From JAAYCU01 sp964401335 (lineage in GTDB: Bacteria > Planctomycetota > Phycisphaerae > UBA1845 > PWPN01), in NCBI GenBank assembly GCA_964401335.1, contig CAYNYK010000004.1, positions 1 through 64,000 of the forward strand: a DNA stretch of 64,000 nt, in the 5' to 3' direction. Positions 28,587-36,748 of this stretch are shown here, piece by piece. The first letter of the stretch is position 1; each line of letters starts with the position of its first letter. The notes beneath the pieces are model-generated. The model was not told where the DNA came from. It saw only the letters and a program-made list of their open reading frames with translations, and ran no database searches. Position numbers and translations under genes: made by a program.

Positions 28587-29699
28587 ATGCATACCCTCTA
28601 CCCGTGCATTGCTTTCCTCGTCCTGCCGATGATAACCCTCGCTCAAACCACCCAACCGACCTCCCTGCCGGAAATTGAGGTACGTTCCATTCGTTCACCC
28701 GAGGCCAAGCGCCAGGCCGCCGCTGAATTACTCGACCGTTTCATCGCATATGTACAGACCGCCGAGCAAATCGATCACTCCGCCCAAACGACGCTGGCCG
28801 ACGCCTGGGTCCGACATCGAACCGAAGAAAATCCGGCGGATTTTCTGACCGCGGGATTAGCGATCATCTCCAAACCTTTTCACGACGCCCTGCAGGCCAT
28901 CGAGAAACAACAACACGAACAGGCCGAGCAAATACTGCGTCCGCTGCTCGACGCACAAAACCCATACATCGCTCTGCACTCCCAGATCGCCCTAGCCCGT
29001 TTGCTCTGTGAGCAAGACCGCTACGAGGAGGCCGAAATCCTTCTCGCATCGTTGGCCGGCCGCGAGCAGGACCTTATCGACAAGACTTTCGCCGAAGCGG
29101 AAGTCGATTTTCTGCTCGGCTACTGCCGACTGGCCAACCTGAAATACGACGAGGCCCTGGCCGATCTTGAAAAATTCGAGCGCCAACACCCCGACGCGGC
29201 GGATCAATACCGGTTGCCGGCCCGGCAGATGATCCAGGAATTGAAAGCCCGCCAACCGGAAAGCCTCGGCGAGGTATCCGACCTCATGACCTTCGCTGCC
29301 CGTCGCTTGGCTGCCCAAGGGCCATATCCAACCATCCGGCAGCGTCAAAACCGCGCAATCAAACTGCTTGAACAACTTATCCAACAGGCCGAGGAACAGG
29401 AAAAACAGAGCCGTGGCACCGGCTGTAAACAATGCGGCGGCAAAGGCTGCAAGGCCTGCCAAAAACCGGGAACAACCCCGTTAAACCCGAGCCGACCCAT
29501 GAATGAATCGCGTCTACCCAGCGGCGCGAGCGAGATCGGCGAATTACGCGCCTCGCCGCGGGCCCGACCGGGCGAGGTCTGGGGCAAGATGCCACCCAAG
29601 GAGCGCGAACAGATCCTCCAATCCCTGCGCCAGAACTTCCCGAGCCGATATCGGCAGTTGATCGAACAATATTATCTACAATTGGGCAAGGAGCCATGA
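28587..29699 (+). CDS. secreted helical-repeat protein with CxxC-CxxC zinc motif
   Basis: This 370-residue protein has a clear signal peptide, MHTLYPCIAFLVLPMITLAQ, when the ATG at 28587 is used. The open frame extends back to 28482 only through a dispersed repeat. The body is alpha-helical with tetratricopeptide-like spacing (for example YEEAEILLASLAG and KYDEALADLEKFERQHPD). Near residue 280 it carries CKQCGGKGCKAC, a CxxCxGxGCxxC pattern like one half of the DnaJ zinc finger, unusual in a secreted protein. The stop lies 4 bp before the NPCBM gene. It probably forms part of the module 2 envelope complex. Confidence 0.75.
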   Translation: MHTLYPCIAFLVLPMITLAQTTQPTSLPEIEVRSIRSPEAKRQAAAELLDRFIAYVQTAEQIDHSAQTTLADAWVRHRTEENPADFLTAGLAIISKPFHDALQAIEKQQHEQAEQILRPLLDAQNPYIALHSQIALARLLCEQDRYEEAEILLASLAGREQDLIDKTFAEAEVDFLLGYCRLANLKYDEALADLEKFERQHPDAADQYRLPARQMIQELKARQPESLGEVSDLMTFAARRLAAQGPYPTIRQRQNRAIKLLEQLIQQAEEQEKQSRGTGCKQCGGKGCKACQKPGTTPLNPSRPMNESRLPSGASEIGELRASPRARPGEVWGKMPPKEREQILQSLRQNFPSRYRQLIEQYYLQLGKEP

Positions 29700-29703
29700 T
29701 GCC

Positions 29704-30909
29704 GTGTTGAATCTCTTTTTCATTCTGTTAGCCGCTAACATGGCCGCCATCGATCCGTCATCCATCGAGGCCGTCACCCTGGAAGGACAAACCATTTCCG
29801 GAAAATGGGAAGGCCTAGCCGCGGAAGGCATGGTTTCCTTGCTGGTCGAGCAGAAAGTAACGACCATCCCCATCGATCAACTGATGCTGATCCACCGGAC
29901 CCACTTGCCCTCATCCGCCCCCGCGTCCGACAGCCGGCCATCCTCGCACGGTTCGCTCATGATTCACCTGCATGACGGCAGCCGGTTCCCGGCCACTCTC
30001 CGCGGCGGTTCGGCCCGTCAAATCGAAATCGAAACCCTCCCCACCGGCCCGCTGACCGTTCCCCTGACGGCTGTCGCGGCCGTTCGCCGCATGGATGCCG
30101 CCGCCCCCCCCCACAACGACATATTCGACGAAGCCCTCAGGCGTTGCGACGCCACTCAGGATGAGCTTTTTATCATCCGCGATGGGCGGGCCACCAATGT
30201 TCGCGGGCTGACCGAATCCATCGCGCCCGAGGCCATTACTTTCAAATATCGGGAACAAAGCCGCACCGTTCCCTGGCCTGACCTGTATGGATTGATCCTC
30301 GCAAAGGGCGTTCAAGCCGGCGAACCGCCACAGGCTCGCTGCCTGCTGGATGACGATTCCATCTTCGCCGGGCGCTTGCTCGGCGGTGACCGGCAATCGA
30401 TCGAAATGCAATTGAGCATCGGGGCGACTATCACGATCCCGCTGGCCGCTTTGCGTGAAATCCGGTTCCACAGCGAGCGTGTCGTTTTTCTCAGCGACCT
30501 TACACCGGCCGATTACACTTTTGAGTCGTTCGGCATTACCCACTGGCCTTACCGCCTGGATCGATCGGTCGCCAACCGGCCGTTACGCATCGGGGGTAAG
30601 CAATATGCCCGCGGCATCGGGATGCATTCGGTATCCACCTTGACCTACAAGCTGGATACGGCCTATAAAACCCTGGCCGCCGATATCGGTATCGATGCGG
30701 CCGTGGGGCAGCGCGGCGATGTCGTCTTTCGCGTGCTGGCCGACGGAAAGGAAGTTTTCAACAGCGGACCGGTCACCGGACGCGACCCACCGCGTTCCAT
30801 TCTTGTCAAGCTCGAAGGCGCCCGGCAACTGCAACTCTGTGTCAACCTCGGCGGGCAATTGGACATCGGCGACCAGGCCAACTGGGGCAACATCAGGTTG
30901 ATCAAATGA
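29704..30909 (+). CDS. NPCBM/NEW2 carbohydrate-binding protein
   Basis: This 401-residue protein starts with GTG, 10 bases after AAGGAG; both nearby ATGs are out of frame. A short hydrophobic N terminus may act as a signal peptide. Residues about 20-290 contain repeated small beta modules (for example VTLEGQTISGKWEGL and LHDGSRFPATLRGG). Residues about 270-400 form an NPCBM domain with IGGKQYARGIGMHSVSTLTY and a final NWGNIRLIK. NPCBM domains bind glycans, so it may tether the module 2 complex to a polysaccharide. The stop overlaps an ATG of the protease gene (ATGA). Confidence 0.82.
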   Translation: MLNLFFILLAANMAAIDPSSIEAVTLEGQTISGKWEGLAAEGMVSLLVEQKVTTIPIDQLMLIHRTHLPSSAPASDSRPSSHGSLMIHLHDGSRFPATLRGGSARQIEIETLPTGPLTVPLTAVAAVRRMDAAAPPHNDIFDEALRRCDATQDELFIIRDGRATNVRGLTESIAPEAITFKYREQSRTVPWPDLYGLILAKGVQAGEPPQARCLLDDDSIFAGRLLGGDRQSIEMQLSIGATITIPLAALREIRFHSERVVFLSDLTPADYTFESFGITHWPYRLDRSVANRPLRIGGKQYARGIGMHSVSTLTYKLDTAYKTLAADIGIDAAVGQRGDVVFRVLADGKEVFNSGPVTGRDPPRSILVKLEGARQLQLCVNLGGQLDIGDQANWGNIRLIK

Positions 30910-33116
30910 CTTGCGCGTTATCAAGTATGCATCCCAAAGCCAATGTGGCACCGGCGTCTCGCCGGTGGTTGTCAGTTTCAGAGGGTCGCCGTTGGGGGTG
31001 TTCCAAAAATCTTCCAAGAACCAGACAACTCGCAGCCGTCGTCACCACAATACTGTTGACCACCGCTTCGCTTCCGGCATATGACTTCGACTCGCCGCAA
31101 CCCAATCCATCCGTTTTAGACGCGGAACAACGGCGCATCGACGTAATCGCAAGGGTCAGTCCCACGGTTGTCTGTATCGTTGATGAAAATTTCGGCGGCG
31201 GCGGTTCGGGTGTACTGATCGACTCGGAAGGTCGCGGCCTGACCAATTTCCACGTGCTGGCCCCCGTAATGCAGGCCGGCAAAGTATTCGGAGGCCTGGC
31301 CGACGGGCAACTTTATCCGCTGGAAGTCCTGGGCATCGATCCCACCGGCGACGTGGCCATGTTCAAGCTTACCGGACGCGAGCGCTTCGACGCCGCGTCA
31401 CCAGGCGATTCCGATCGGGTCGGCGTCGGCGATAGCGTGCTCGCCCTGGGCAACCCCTTCATGCTCGCCGAAGACTACACCCCCACCGCGACATTCGGCA
31501 TCGTCAGCGGAACCCACCGTTATCAATACGGGGCCGACGAACGCGCCTTGGTTTATACCGACTGCCTGCAGATCAACGCCTCGATCAATCCGGGCAATTC
31601 CGGCGGTCCACTGTTCGACCTGCAGGGATACCTGATCGGCATCAACGGGCGGGCCTCGTTCGCCCGTCGCGGCCGGGTCAACGTCGGCCTCGCCTATGCG
31701 ATTACGATCAATCAGATCAAGCGCTTCCTGCCCGGCCTCAAAGCCGGCTTTCTTGTCGAGCATGGCTCGCTTGGTGCGACGGCCATCGACCTCGGATATC
31801 ACCGTGTCGCTTTTCAGCAAGTCCAACCCGACTCCGCGGCCGATCGGGCCGGCATCCGACCGGGTGATCGACTGTTGCGCTTTGCCGGACACGAGATTCA
31901 GACGGCCAATCAGTTCACCAATCTATTGGGCACCTTCCCGCTCGGTTGGCCGGTCGAAGTAGAATGGGAACATGAAGGCCAAACTCGGCAACAACGCATC
32001 CACCTCAACCGACTGCCGGCCAATATCGCGAAACCCATGCAAAACCTTGTCGAAAAAATTCCCGTGCTCGGTGAGCGGGAGGCCCGAAAACTCTGGGGAG
32101 ATTCGGCAAGCGGACTTTCGGCCAATCCGCCCCAACCAAACGCCCTTTCGCCGGCAATTGAACACGCCCTTAACTGCACCGTTAAAATTCACGGGGCGAA
32201 AATCGGCACCGAGCATGGTTACGCCGGTGGCTTGATCGTCTCGGCCATAGGCGAGGTCGTTACCCCCCTTTCCGTCGCCTTGGAGGCCGTTAACCTGCGG
32301 GCCGTCACCCGCGACGGGCACATCTATTCCGCCGAGGTCGTTAAACGCGACGAATACCGCCAACTCGCCCTGCTCAAGCTGGCCGATTTCCCGCAAAACG
32401 CCGACACGACCGCAACGGTCGACGAACAGATGACCCCGACGCAATTTCAACCCTTCAATCCCGGCCGCTCGGCCGACCTCAAGGCCGGCGATTGGATTTT
32501 TGTTGTCGGAAATCCCTTCAAGGTCGCAGACGGACCCGAGTTGATGTCCGTAACCAAGGGGATCATCGCGGCCAGGACTACGCTCGAAGCCGTTCGTGAA
32601 AGCCACGACTTCCCTTATCGCGGGCAGGTCATTCTCCTCGATGCCATCACCAGCAACCCCGGTTCCGCGGGCAGCGCGGTCGTGGATATGGACGGCCTCG
32701 TCGTCGGAATGGTCGGTGAAAGCGTCACCGCCCGCCAAACCAACACCTTCGCCAACTACGCCTATCCTATCGAGGAAATACAGGCGTTTCTCTCGGATAC
32801 CGCGCCAACCCGACCGGAAACACAACCCGCTTTGACCGAAGGCATACCGGGATATCTCGGCCTCACCTTCAGCAAGATCGGTTATCGCCAGCGACTGCCC
32901 TTCGTCGATCGCGTCGATCCCGATTCACCGGCCGGACAAGCGGGCATCCTGCCCGGCGATCTGATTATCAGCACCAACGGCGTGGCGATACCTGGACAAC
33001 GTGCTTTTGAGGAACTCCGCGGACAACTCCACGCCGGCGACAGCCTCAAGCTGGTTATCAAACGTGGCGAGCAATTGCATACATTCAATCTAACCCTCAC
33101 GGAGCCGCCGAAATGA
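30906..33116 (+). CDS. HtrA-like serine protease with a second, degenerate protease domain
   Basis: This protein of up to 736 residues has, after a signal-like stretch (41-57), a trypsin-like domain with intact triad: His116 (LTNFHVLA), Asp149 (DPTGDVAMFKL) and Ser232 (NPGNSGGPLF). A PDZ domain follows at about 285-370. A second protease-like domain at about 425-625 aligns by motif but has Ser456, Gln486 and Ala588 (NPGSAGS) at the triad positions, so it should be inactive. A C-terminal PDZ domain lies at about 650-735. The ATG at 30906 overlaps the upstream stop, yet the first 25 codons cross a dispersed palindrome; ATG 30930 or TTG 30969 may be used instead. It probably acts in the periplasm on envelope proteins. 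Confidence 0.85.
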   Translation: MTCALSSMHPKANVAPASRRWLSVSEGRRWGCSKNLPRTRQLAAVVTTILLTTASLPAYDFDSPQPNPSVLDAEQRRIDVIARVSPTVVCIVDENFGGGGSGVLIDSEGRGLTNFHVLAPVMQAGKVFGGLADGQLYPLEVLGIDPTGDVAMFKLTGRERFDAASPGDSDRVGVGDSVLALGNPFMLAEDYTPTATFGIVSGTHRYQYGADERALVYTDCLQINASINPGNSGGPLFDLQGYLIGINGRASFARRGRVNVGLAYAITINQIKRFLPGLKAGFLVEHGSLGATAIDLGYHRVAFQQVQPDSAADRAGIRPGDRLLRFAGHEIQTANQFTNLLGTFPLGWPVEVEWEHEGQTRQQRIHLNRLPANIAKPMQNLVEKIPVLGEREARKLWGDSASGLSANPPQPNALSPAIEHALNCTVKIHGAKIGTEHGYAGGLIVSAIGEVVTPLSVALEAVNLRAVTRDGHIYSAEVVKRDEYRQLALLKLADFPQNADTTATVDEQMTPTQFQPFNPGRSADLKAGDWIFVVGNPFKVADGPELMSVTKGIIAARTTLEAVRESHDFPYRGQVILLDAITSNPGSAGSAVVDMDGLVVGMVGESVTARQTNTFANYAYPIEEIQAFLSDTAPTRPETQPALTEGIPGYLGLTFSKIGYRQRLPFVDRVDPDSPAGQAGILPGDLIISTNGVAIPGQRAFEELRGQLHAGDSLKLVIKRGEQLHTFNLTLTEPPK
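30949..30967. repeat. dispersed palindrome CACCGGCG-TCT-CGCCGGTG
   Basis: This is an 8-bp perfect stem with a 3-base loop, preceded by TGTGG. An identical palindrome ends the tandem array at 33429-33447. It lies within the first codons of the HtrA-like frame. Confidence 0.75.
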
Positions 33117-33151
33117 ATACCGTCCGTGTAATCGTGCACCCTGAAACCGCT

Positions 33152-33447
33152 GCAAAACCGGCGTCAATCGGTATGGTACCGGTGTCAATGGGTTTGGCAC
33201 GGACATCAATCGGTATGGCACCAGCCTCAATCGGTGTGACACCGGCATCAATGGGTGTGGCACCGGCGTCAACGGGTTTGGCACCGGCGTCAACGGGTGT
33301 GGCACCGGCGTCAACGGGTTTGGCCCCGGCGTCAACGGGTGTGGCCCCGGCGTCAACGGGTGTGGCCCCGGCGTCAACGGGTGTGGCCCCGGCGTCAACG
33401 GGTGTGGCACCGGCGTCAACGGGTGTGGCACCGGCGTCTCGCCGGTG
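33152..33447 (+). repeat. 21-bp tandem repeat array ending in a palindrome
   Basis: About 14 to 15 units of 21 bp fill this 296-bp stretch. The first five are diverged and the later nine nearly identical (unit close to GGTGTGGCACCGGCGTCAAC plus G). The last unit turns into the palindrome seen at 30949-30967. In one frame the array would encode VAPASTG heptads. It occupies most of the 371-bp gap 33117-33487 between the two HtrA-like genes, and no other gene is seen there. Confidence 0.9.
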
Positions 33448-33487
33448 TTACTCATCGACCTCGTGGTGCCGATACTGTAGAGTTCTA

Positions 33488-34576
33488 ATGGCCGCTTTGA
33501 ATCTGCTGCTTATTGCGGCCGTCAATTCACCACCCCAAAGTTTGGCAAATTCAGAGACGAATCGCATTTCGCGGGTCGAAGCCCAAGCTTTTCGCGAGGC
33601 GGCGGCGCGTATCGCCCCGTGCATCATCACCATCGAAACCGTCGGCGGAGCAACCCCTCTTGAATCGACCCCCCGCGGCTCGCGCCCACCACGTTTCACC
33701 CCGGCCGAGGGGCCGACCACCGGCCTCGTCTGGTCCGCCGACGGGCTGATCCTTACCAGCAGCTTCAACTTCGTGCGTGATCCGTCGGTCATCACCGTAA
33801 CGCTCGCCGACGGCCGACGTTTCCTGGCCGAGTTGCTCGCCCGTGACGAGATCCGCAAGCTGGCCATGCTGAAAATCGAAGTGGCGAATTTGCCGGTGCC
33901 CAAGTGGCAGACCGAGGTGGGGCAGATGCGGGTCGGTCAATGGGTGGTCGCCCTTGGTCGAGGGTTCGGCGGCCCGGAATGTTCGCTCAATGTGGGTATT
34001 ATCAGCGGGCTGAACCGTATGAGCGGATTGGCCTTGCAGACCGACGCCCGTCTCTCGCCGGCGAATTTCGGCGGGCCGTTGATCGATCTTCACGGCCGCG
34101 TCGTCGGCCTCTGTGTGCCTATGGGTCTGCAACCGGGCGAGTTGTCCGGCGTCGAGTTTTACGATTCCGGCATCGGATTCGCGATTCCTTATACACAGGT
34201 GGCCGCCGCTGCTCGTGACCTGGCCGGCGGACACAATTTGCGTCAAGGGATGCTCGGTGTGGCCATCGACCGGCGTAGCGCCAAGACGGTTCGCGTGGCC
34301 GGAATCGGCAACCCCTCACCCGCCCGCCGCGCGGGCCTGCAAACGGGTGATGAAATCATCGCGATCGATAATCAGCCGATTAACAATTACCCGGAACTGA
34401 AACGCCTCCTGCGTCCGCGCTGCGCCGGTCAATGGGTGACGCTGCGTATCCGCCGTGGCCAAGGCGAACTCGACATTTCCGTTATCCTGGCCGTCCCCGA
34501 GGACATCGGACCGGTCCCTGCGCCTGCGTCTGCGCCGTCTACACAACCCACCGAAAGCCAACCTGATCGGGATTGA
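33488..34576 (+). CDS. HtrA-like PDZ protein with a lost catalytic triad
   Basis: This 362-residue protein has a signal peptide (MAALNLLLIAAVNSPPQSLA), a trypsin-like domain and a PDZ domain (about 252-335). All three catalytic positions are changed: Phe93 in ILTSSFNFV (His expected), Lys124 in RKLAMLKI (Asp expected) and Phe194 in SPANFGGPL (Ser expected). The fold landmarks remain, so this is a likely pseudoprotease that binds rather than cuts. I set the start at ATG 33488. The open frame continues upstream to 33113 only through the tandem repeat array and would destroy the signal peptide. The C terminus is a Pro/Ala/Ser/Thr tail. Confidence 0.82.
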   Translation: MAALNLLLIAAVNSPPQSLANSETNRISRVEAQAFREAAARIAPCIITIETVGGATPLESTPRGSRPPRFTPAEGPTTGLVWSADGLILTSSFNFVRDPSVITVTLADGRRFLAELLARDEIRKLAMLKIEVANLPVPKWQTEVGQMRVGQWVVALGRGFGGPECSLNVGIISGLNRMSGLALQTDARLSPANFGGPLIDLHGRVVGLCVPMGLQPGELSGVEFYDSGIGFAIPYTQVAAAARDLAGGHNLRQGMLGVAIDRRSAKTVRVAGIGNPSPARRAGLQTGDEIIAIDNQPINNYPELKRLLRPRCAGQWVTLRIRRGQGELDISVILAVPEDIGPVPAPASAPSTQPTESQPDRD

Positions 34577-35006
34577 TGTGCTATTTCACCACTGAGAAAC
34601 AGAGACGCGGAAATAAATTGAGGATCAAGAGAGGAAGACCAAGGGACGGTAAGACGGAGAGACAGCGAGATGGAGAGAAACAGAATCTTGGCCGGGTGGC
34701 ATGCAATACCGGAGGGTGGCATGGGCATGCTCCGGTACATCGAGGTCTACTCGTGTTATGCTCCAGCGGGCTAAGCAAACCACCTTGTCGAGCGACATGG
34801 GCAGGTTCGGCCCCAACGGGGCCGAGGAATGCAGCCACGGGTGCAGCGCGGCCCGCATTCATGCGGGCGAAGCGAAACCCGTGGTAAGCGATCCCCCCTT
34901 CTCCGCTTGCCCTGGAAGGGCAAAGGAATCGCTGCCTTCGCGCCACGCTGTTCACCAGTGACCTCATATAAGACAATCATGCATGGGCGTGTTAAAATAT
35001 CCGACA
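34577..35006. other. 430-bp repeat-rich gap without a gene
   Basis: This gap holds four elements: an ACCACTGAG-type element (34587-34610), a purine-rich tract (34626-34680), an 8-bp inverted pair TACCGGAG/CTCCGGTA (about 34709-34739), and a compound hairpin element (34807-34884). No convincing open frame is present. Confidence 0.6.
34807..34884. repeat. compound hairpin element
   Basis: A first stem, TCGGCCCC-AAC-GGGGCCGA, spans 34807-34825. A second stem pairs CCACGGGT (34835-34842) with ACCCGTGG (34877-34884) and encloses a third, GCCCGCA-TTCA-TGCGGGC (34851-34868). The layout resembles a dispersed structured repeat rather than a terminator. Confidence 0.65.
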
Positions 35007-35267
35007 ATGAAGGTGCTTCATGTCATTCGCCGCCTGCTGATACTGTACTTGGTAATGATGGTCCGCGCTTACCAGGTGATGCTTTCGCCCCTGCTGATCG
35101 GCTCCTGCAAATTTTACCCCACGTGCAGCGAATATTGCATCCAAGCCGTCCGTGAATGGGGTATTGTTCGCGGCGGCTGGCTGGGCGTCCGCCGCCTGCT
35201 CCGCTGCCACCCCTTCGGCCCCGGCGGCCTCGACCCGGTGCCACCCAAATCCATGAAATCCCTGTAA
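35007..35267 (+). CDS. yidD: membrane protein insertion efficiency factor YidD
   Basis: This 86-residue protein matches YidD over its whole length: GSCKFYPTCSEYCIQAVREWG, then RRLLRCHPFGPGGLDPVP. The three conserved Cys and the amphipathic N-terminal helix are present. YidD acts at the inner membrane and helps YidC insert proteins. The ATG at 35007 gives the usual family length; an in-frame ATG at 34983 would add eight residues. The usual rpmH-rnpA-yidC neighbours are absent here; it stands alone between a repeat-rich gap and a convergent gene only 1 bp away. Confidence 0.93.
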   Translation: MKVLHVIRRLLILYLVMMVRAYQVMLSPLLIGSCKFYPTCSEYCIQAVREWGIVRGGWLGVRRLLRCHPFGPGGLDPVPPKSMKSL

Positions 35268-35268
35268 A

Positions 35269-36096
35269 TCAAAGCATAACGCTGCACAGCACCACCAAAG
35301 GCAGTAACACGATAAGCCACCCGGCCAAGGCAATCACGGGGATGAGAAGGATAACGACATAACGTACCGATGACGGCCCGCCCCGTATGGCCACGGCTGT
35401 ACCTAAGTTGACCCACCACCACACAACACATGCACCACACAAGTAGCCAAATATCATCACGACATCGCTTTCATCCACCGCATAATCAAAGCAATGGGAT
35501 AACAAGATATTTTCGATACCGATTAACAAACAAGTAATAACCAGATGGCCGGAATAGCACTGACACACCGTGCGCCAGAAACGATAACGGCGTTGGGAGG
35601 GAACCATACGCGGCTTAAGGTTTCTTGATATAGTTCGGGCAAGGGATACTTCGCAACCGATCGATATCCCACAGACAACCAATGGTATGATAAAGACCGC
35701 AATACCATTGTCTCCAGGGCCAGGTCTTTGGGCCAGGGAACCACATAACAACAGTATCGCGCCAGCTATTACCCTTGTTGCAACGCTATATTCCGTCGCC
35801 AAATTAATCCCTGGTGCGGGCGATATCTGGCGAGCCAGTCGGACAGGATGGAACAGACTGTCCCGGAAGATCCGGAGAATGGCTGGTGGTCCCGTTGTCC
35901 CGTCGATCAGCAATGGCGCATCCTTCCGTTGCTGCAACCTACTCCAGTGAAGAAGTTCCTCCCGGTCGAACGGCTCCCCGCACTCCGGGCAGCGCGGTTC
36001 GGTCAGACCGGTCAGGTCGTACTCGCAATTCGGGCAAAAAAGGCCCTCGGATTGCGGACCGGTTTGCGGATCACATGACAAACGCTGATCAACCAT
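35269..36096 (-). CDS. zinc-ribbon multi-pass membrane protein
   Basis: This 275-residue protein has an N-terminal zinc ribbon, with CPNC at about residue 21 and CPEC at about residue 36, in the style common in Planctomycetota. About five hydrophobic helices follow from residue 100 to the end. No enzymatic motif is visible. The gene converges on yidD with 1 bp between the stops. The function is unknown; a membrane sensor or adaptor is possible. Confidence 0.75.
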   Translation of the reverse strand: MVDQRLSCDPQTGPQSEGLFCPNCEYDLTGLTEPRCPECGEPFDREELLHWSRLQQRKDAPLLIDGTTGPPAILRIFRDSLFHPVRLARQISPAPGINLATEYSVATRVIAGAILLLCGSLAQRPGPGDNGIAVFIIPLVVCGISIGCEVSLARTISRNLKPRMVPSQRRYRFWRTVCQCYSGHLVITCLLIGIENILLSHCFDYAVDESDVVMIFGYLCGACVVWWWVNLGTAVAIRGGPSSVRYVVILLIPVIALAGWLIVLLPLVVLCSVML

Positions 36097-36278
36097 CGAT
36101 AAGACTTCATCCTCCAGGTTTCAACGGGTTTCGGCCTAGCCTATTTTGCCTACATTGCCCATCTGTCCCCACCAAATAGAAACAAAGTAAAAAAACTTTT
36201 AACCCATATCGGCCTTAATCAGGTTAAGAACGAAATAATTCATTTTTATCTAGCACGAGTCTCTGAATCGGTTTATAT

Positions 36279-36284
36279 TATAAT
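36279..36284 (+). promoter_or_regulatory. candidate -10 box upstream of the small lipoprotein
   Basis: A perfect TATAAT lies in an AT-rich stretch 81 bases upstream of the start at 36365. The -35 region at normal spacing is poor. A small hairpin, CACCC-CTTT-GGGTG, lies downstream in the leader (36319-36332). Confidence 0.35.
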
Positions 36285-36364
36285 AAAGGGCACCGCACGG
36301 AAATGGGTATGCTCCCAACACCCCTTTGGGTGCCTGTGCATTTCATTTTGAGGAGGTTAATCCC

Positions 36365-36748
36365 ATGCGTTCACATTTATTTCTTATTGTGCTGTCCGTG
36401 ATGGGTCTGTTGCTGGCGGGTTGCGAAAATAATGAGGGTTTAAGCATGCCCGGCAAAGCTAAGGACTCGGGTGAGAAAAACGCCGTGGCCTCGGCGGAAA
36501 AAACGGTCGCCGCCTCGAATGAGACCATCCAGAAGGCCCAGACCATGATGGATGAGGCCTCCACCGCCATTCAAGATAATAAGCTCACGAAAGCCGAAGA
36601 TTTGCTCGGCAAGCTCGAAAAGATGAAAAGCTCGCTGCCCGAGTCCATGCAGGAAAAAATAGCTACCCTGCAAAAGTCATACGATACCGCCAAGTCCGCC
36701 AAGGATGCCGCGGGCGGCCTGAAATTACCGGGAGGTTCAGCGAAATAA
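36365..36748 (+). CDS. small coiled-coil lipoprotein
   Basis: This 127-residue protein has the signal peptide MRSHLFLIVLSVMGLLLAGC, with lipobox LAGC. A helical region rich in Ala, Lys, Glu, Ser and Thr follows, then a Gly-rich tail. The ATG at 36365 follows GAGGAGG, a strong ribosome site; a longer frame from 36326 is ignored. No enzyme motif is visible. It may be an envelope spacer or a subunit of a larger complex. It stands alone between gaps of 268 and 377 bp. Confidence 0.8.
   Translation: MRSHLFLIVLSVMGLLLAGCENNEGLSMPGKAKDSGEKNAVASAEKTVAASNETIQKAQTMMDEASTAIQDNKLTKAEDLLGKLEKMKSSLPESMQEKIATLQKSYDTAKSAKDAAGGLKLPGGSAK

Noticed and set aside
33152..33447. Possible CRISPR array
   Set aside because: Units are 21 bp, contiguous and without spacers, and no cas gene is near; it is a simple tandem repeat.
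33113..33487. VAPASTG-repeat N-terminal domain on the second HtrA-like protein
   Set aside because: The signal peptide starts only at 33488, and the repeat belongs to an intergenic element with a palindrome copy elsewhere, so translation is unlikely.
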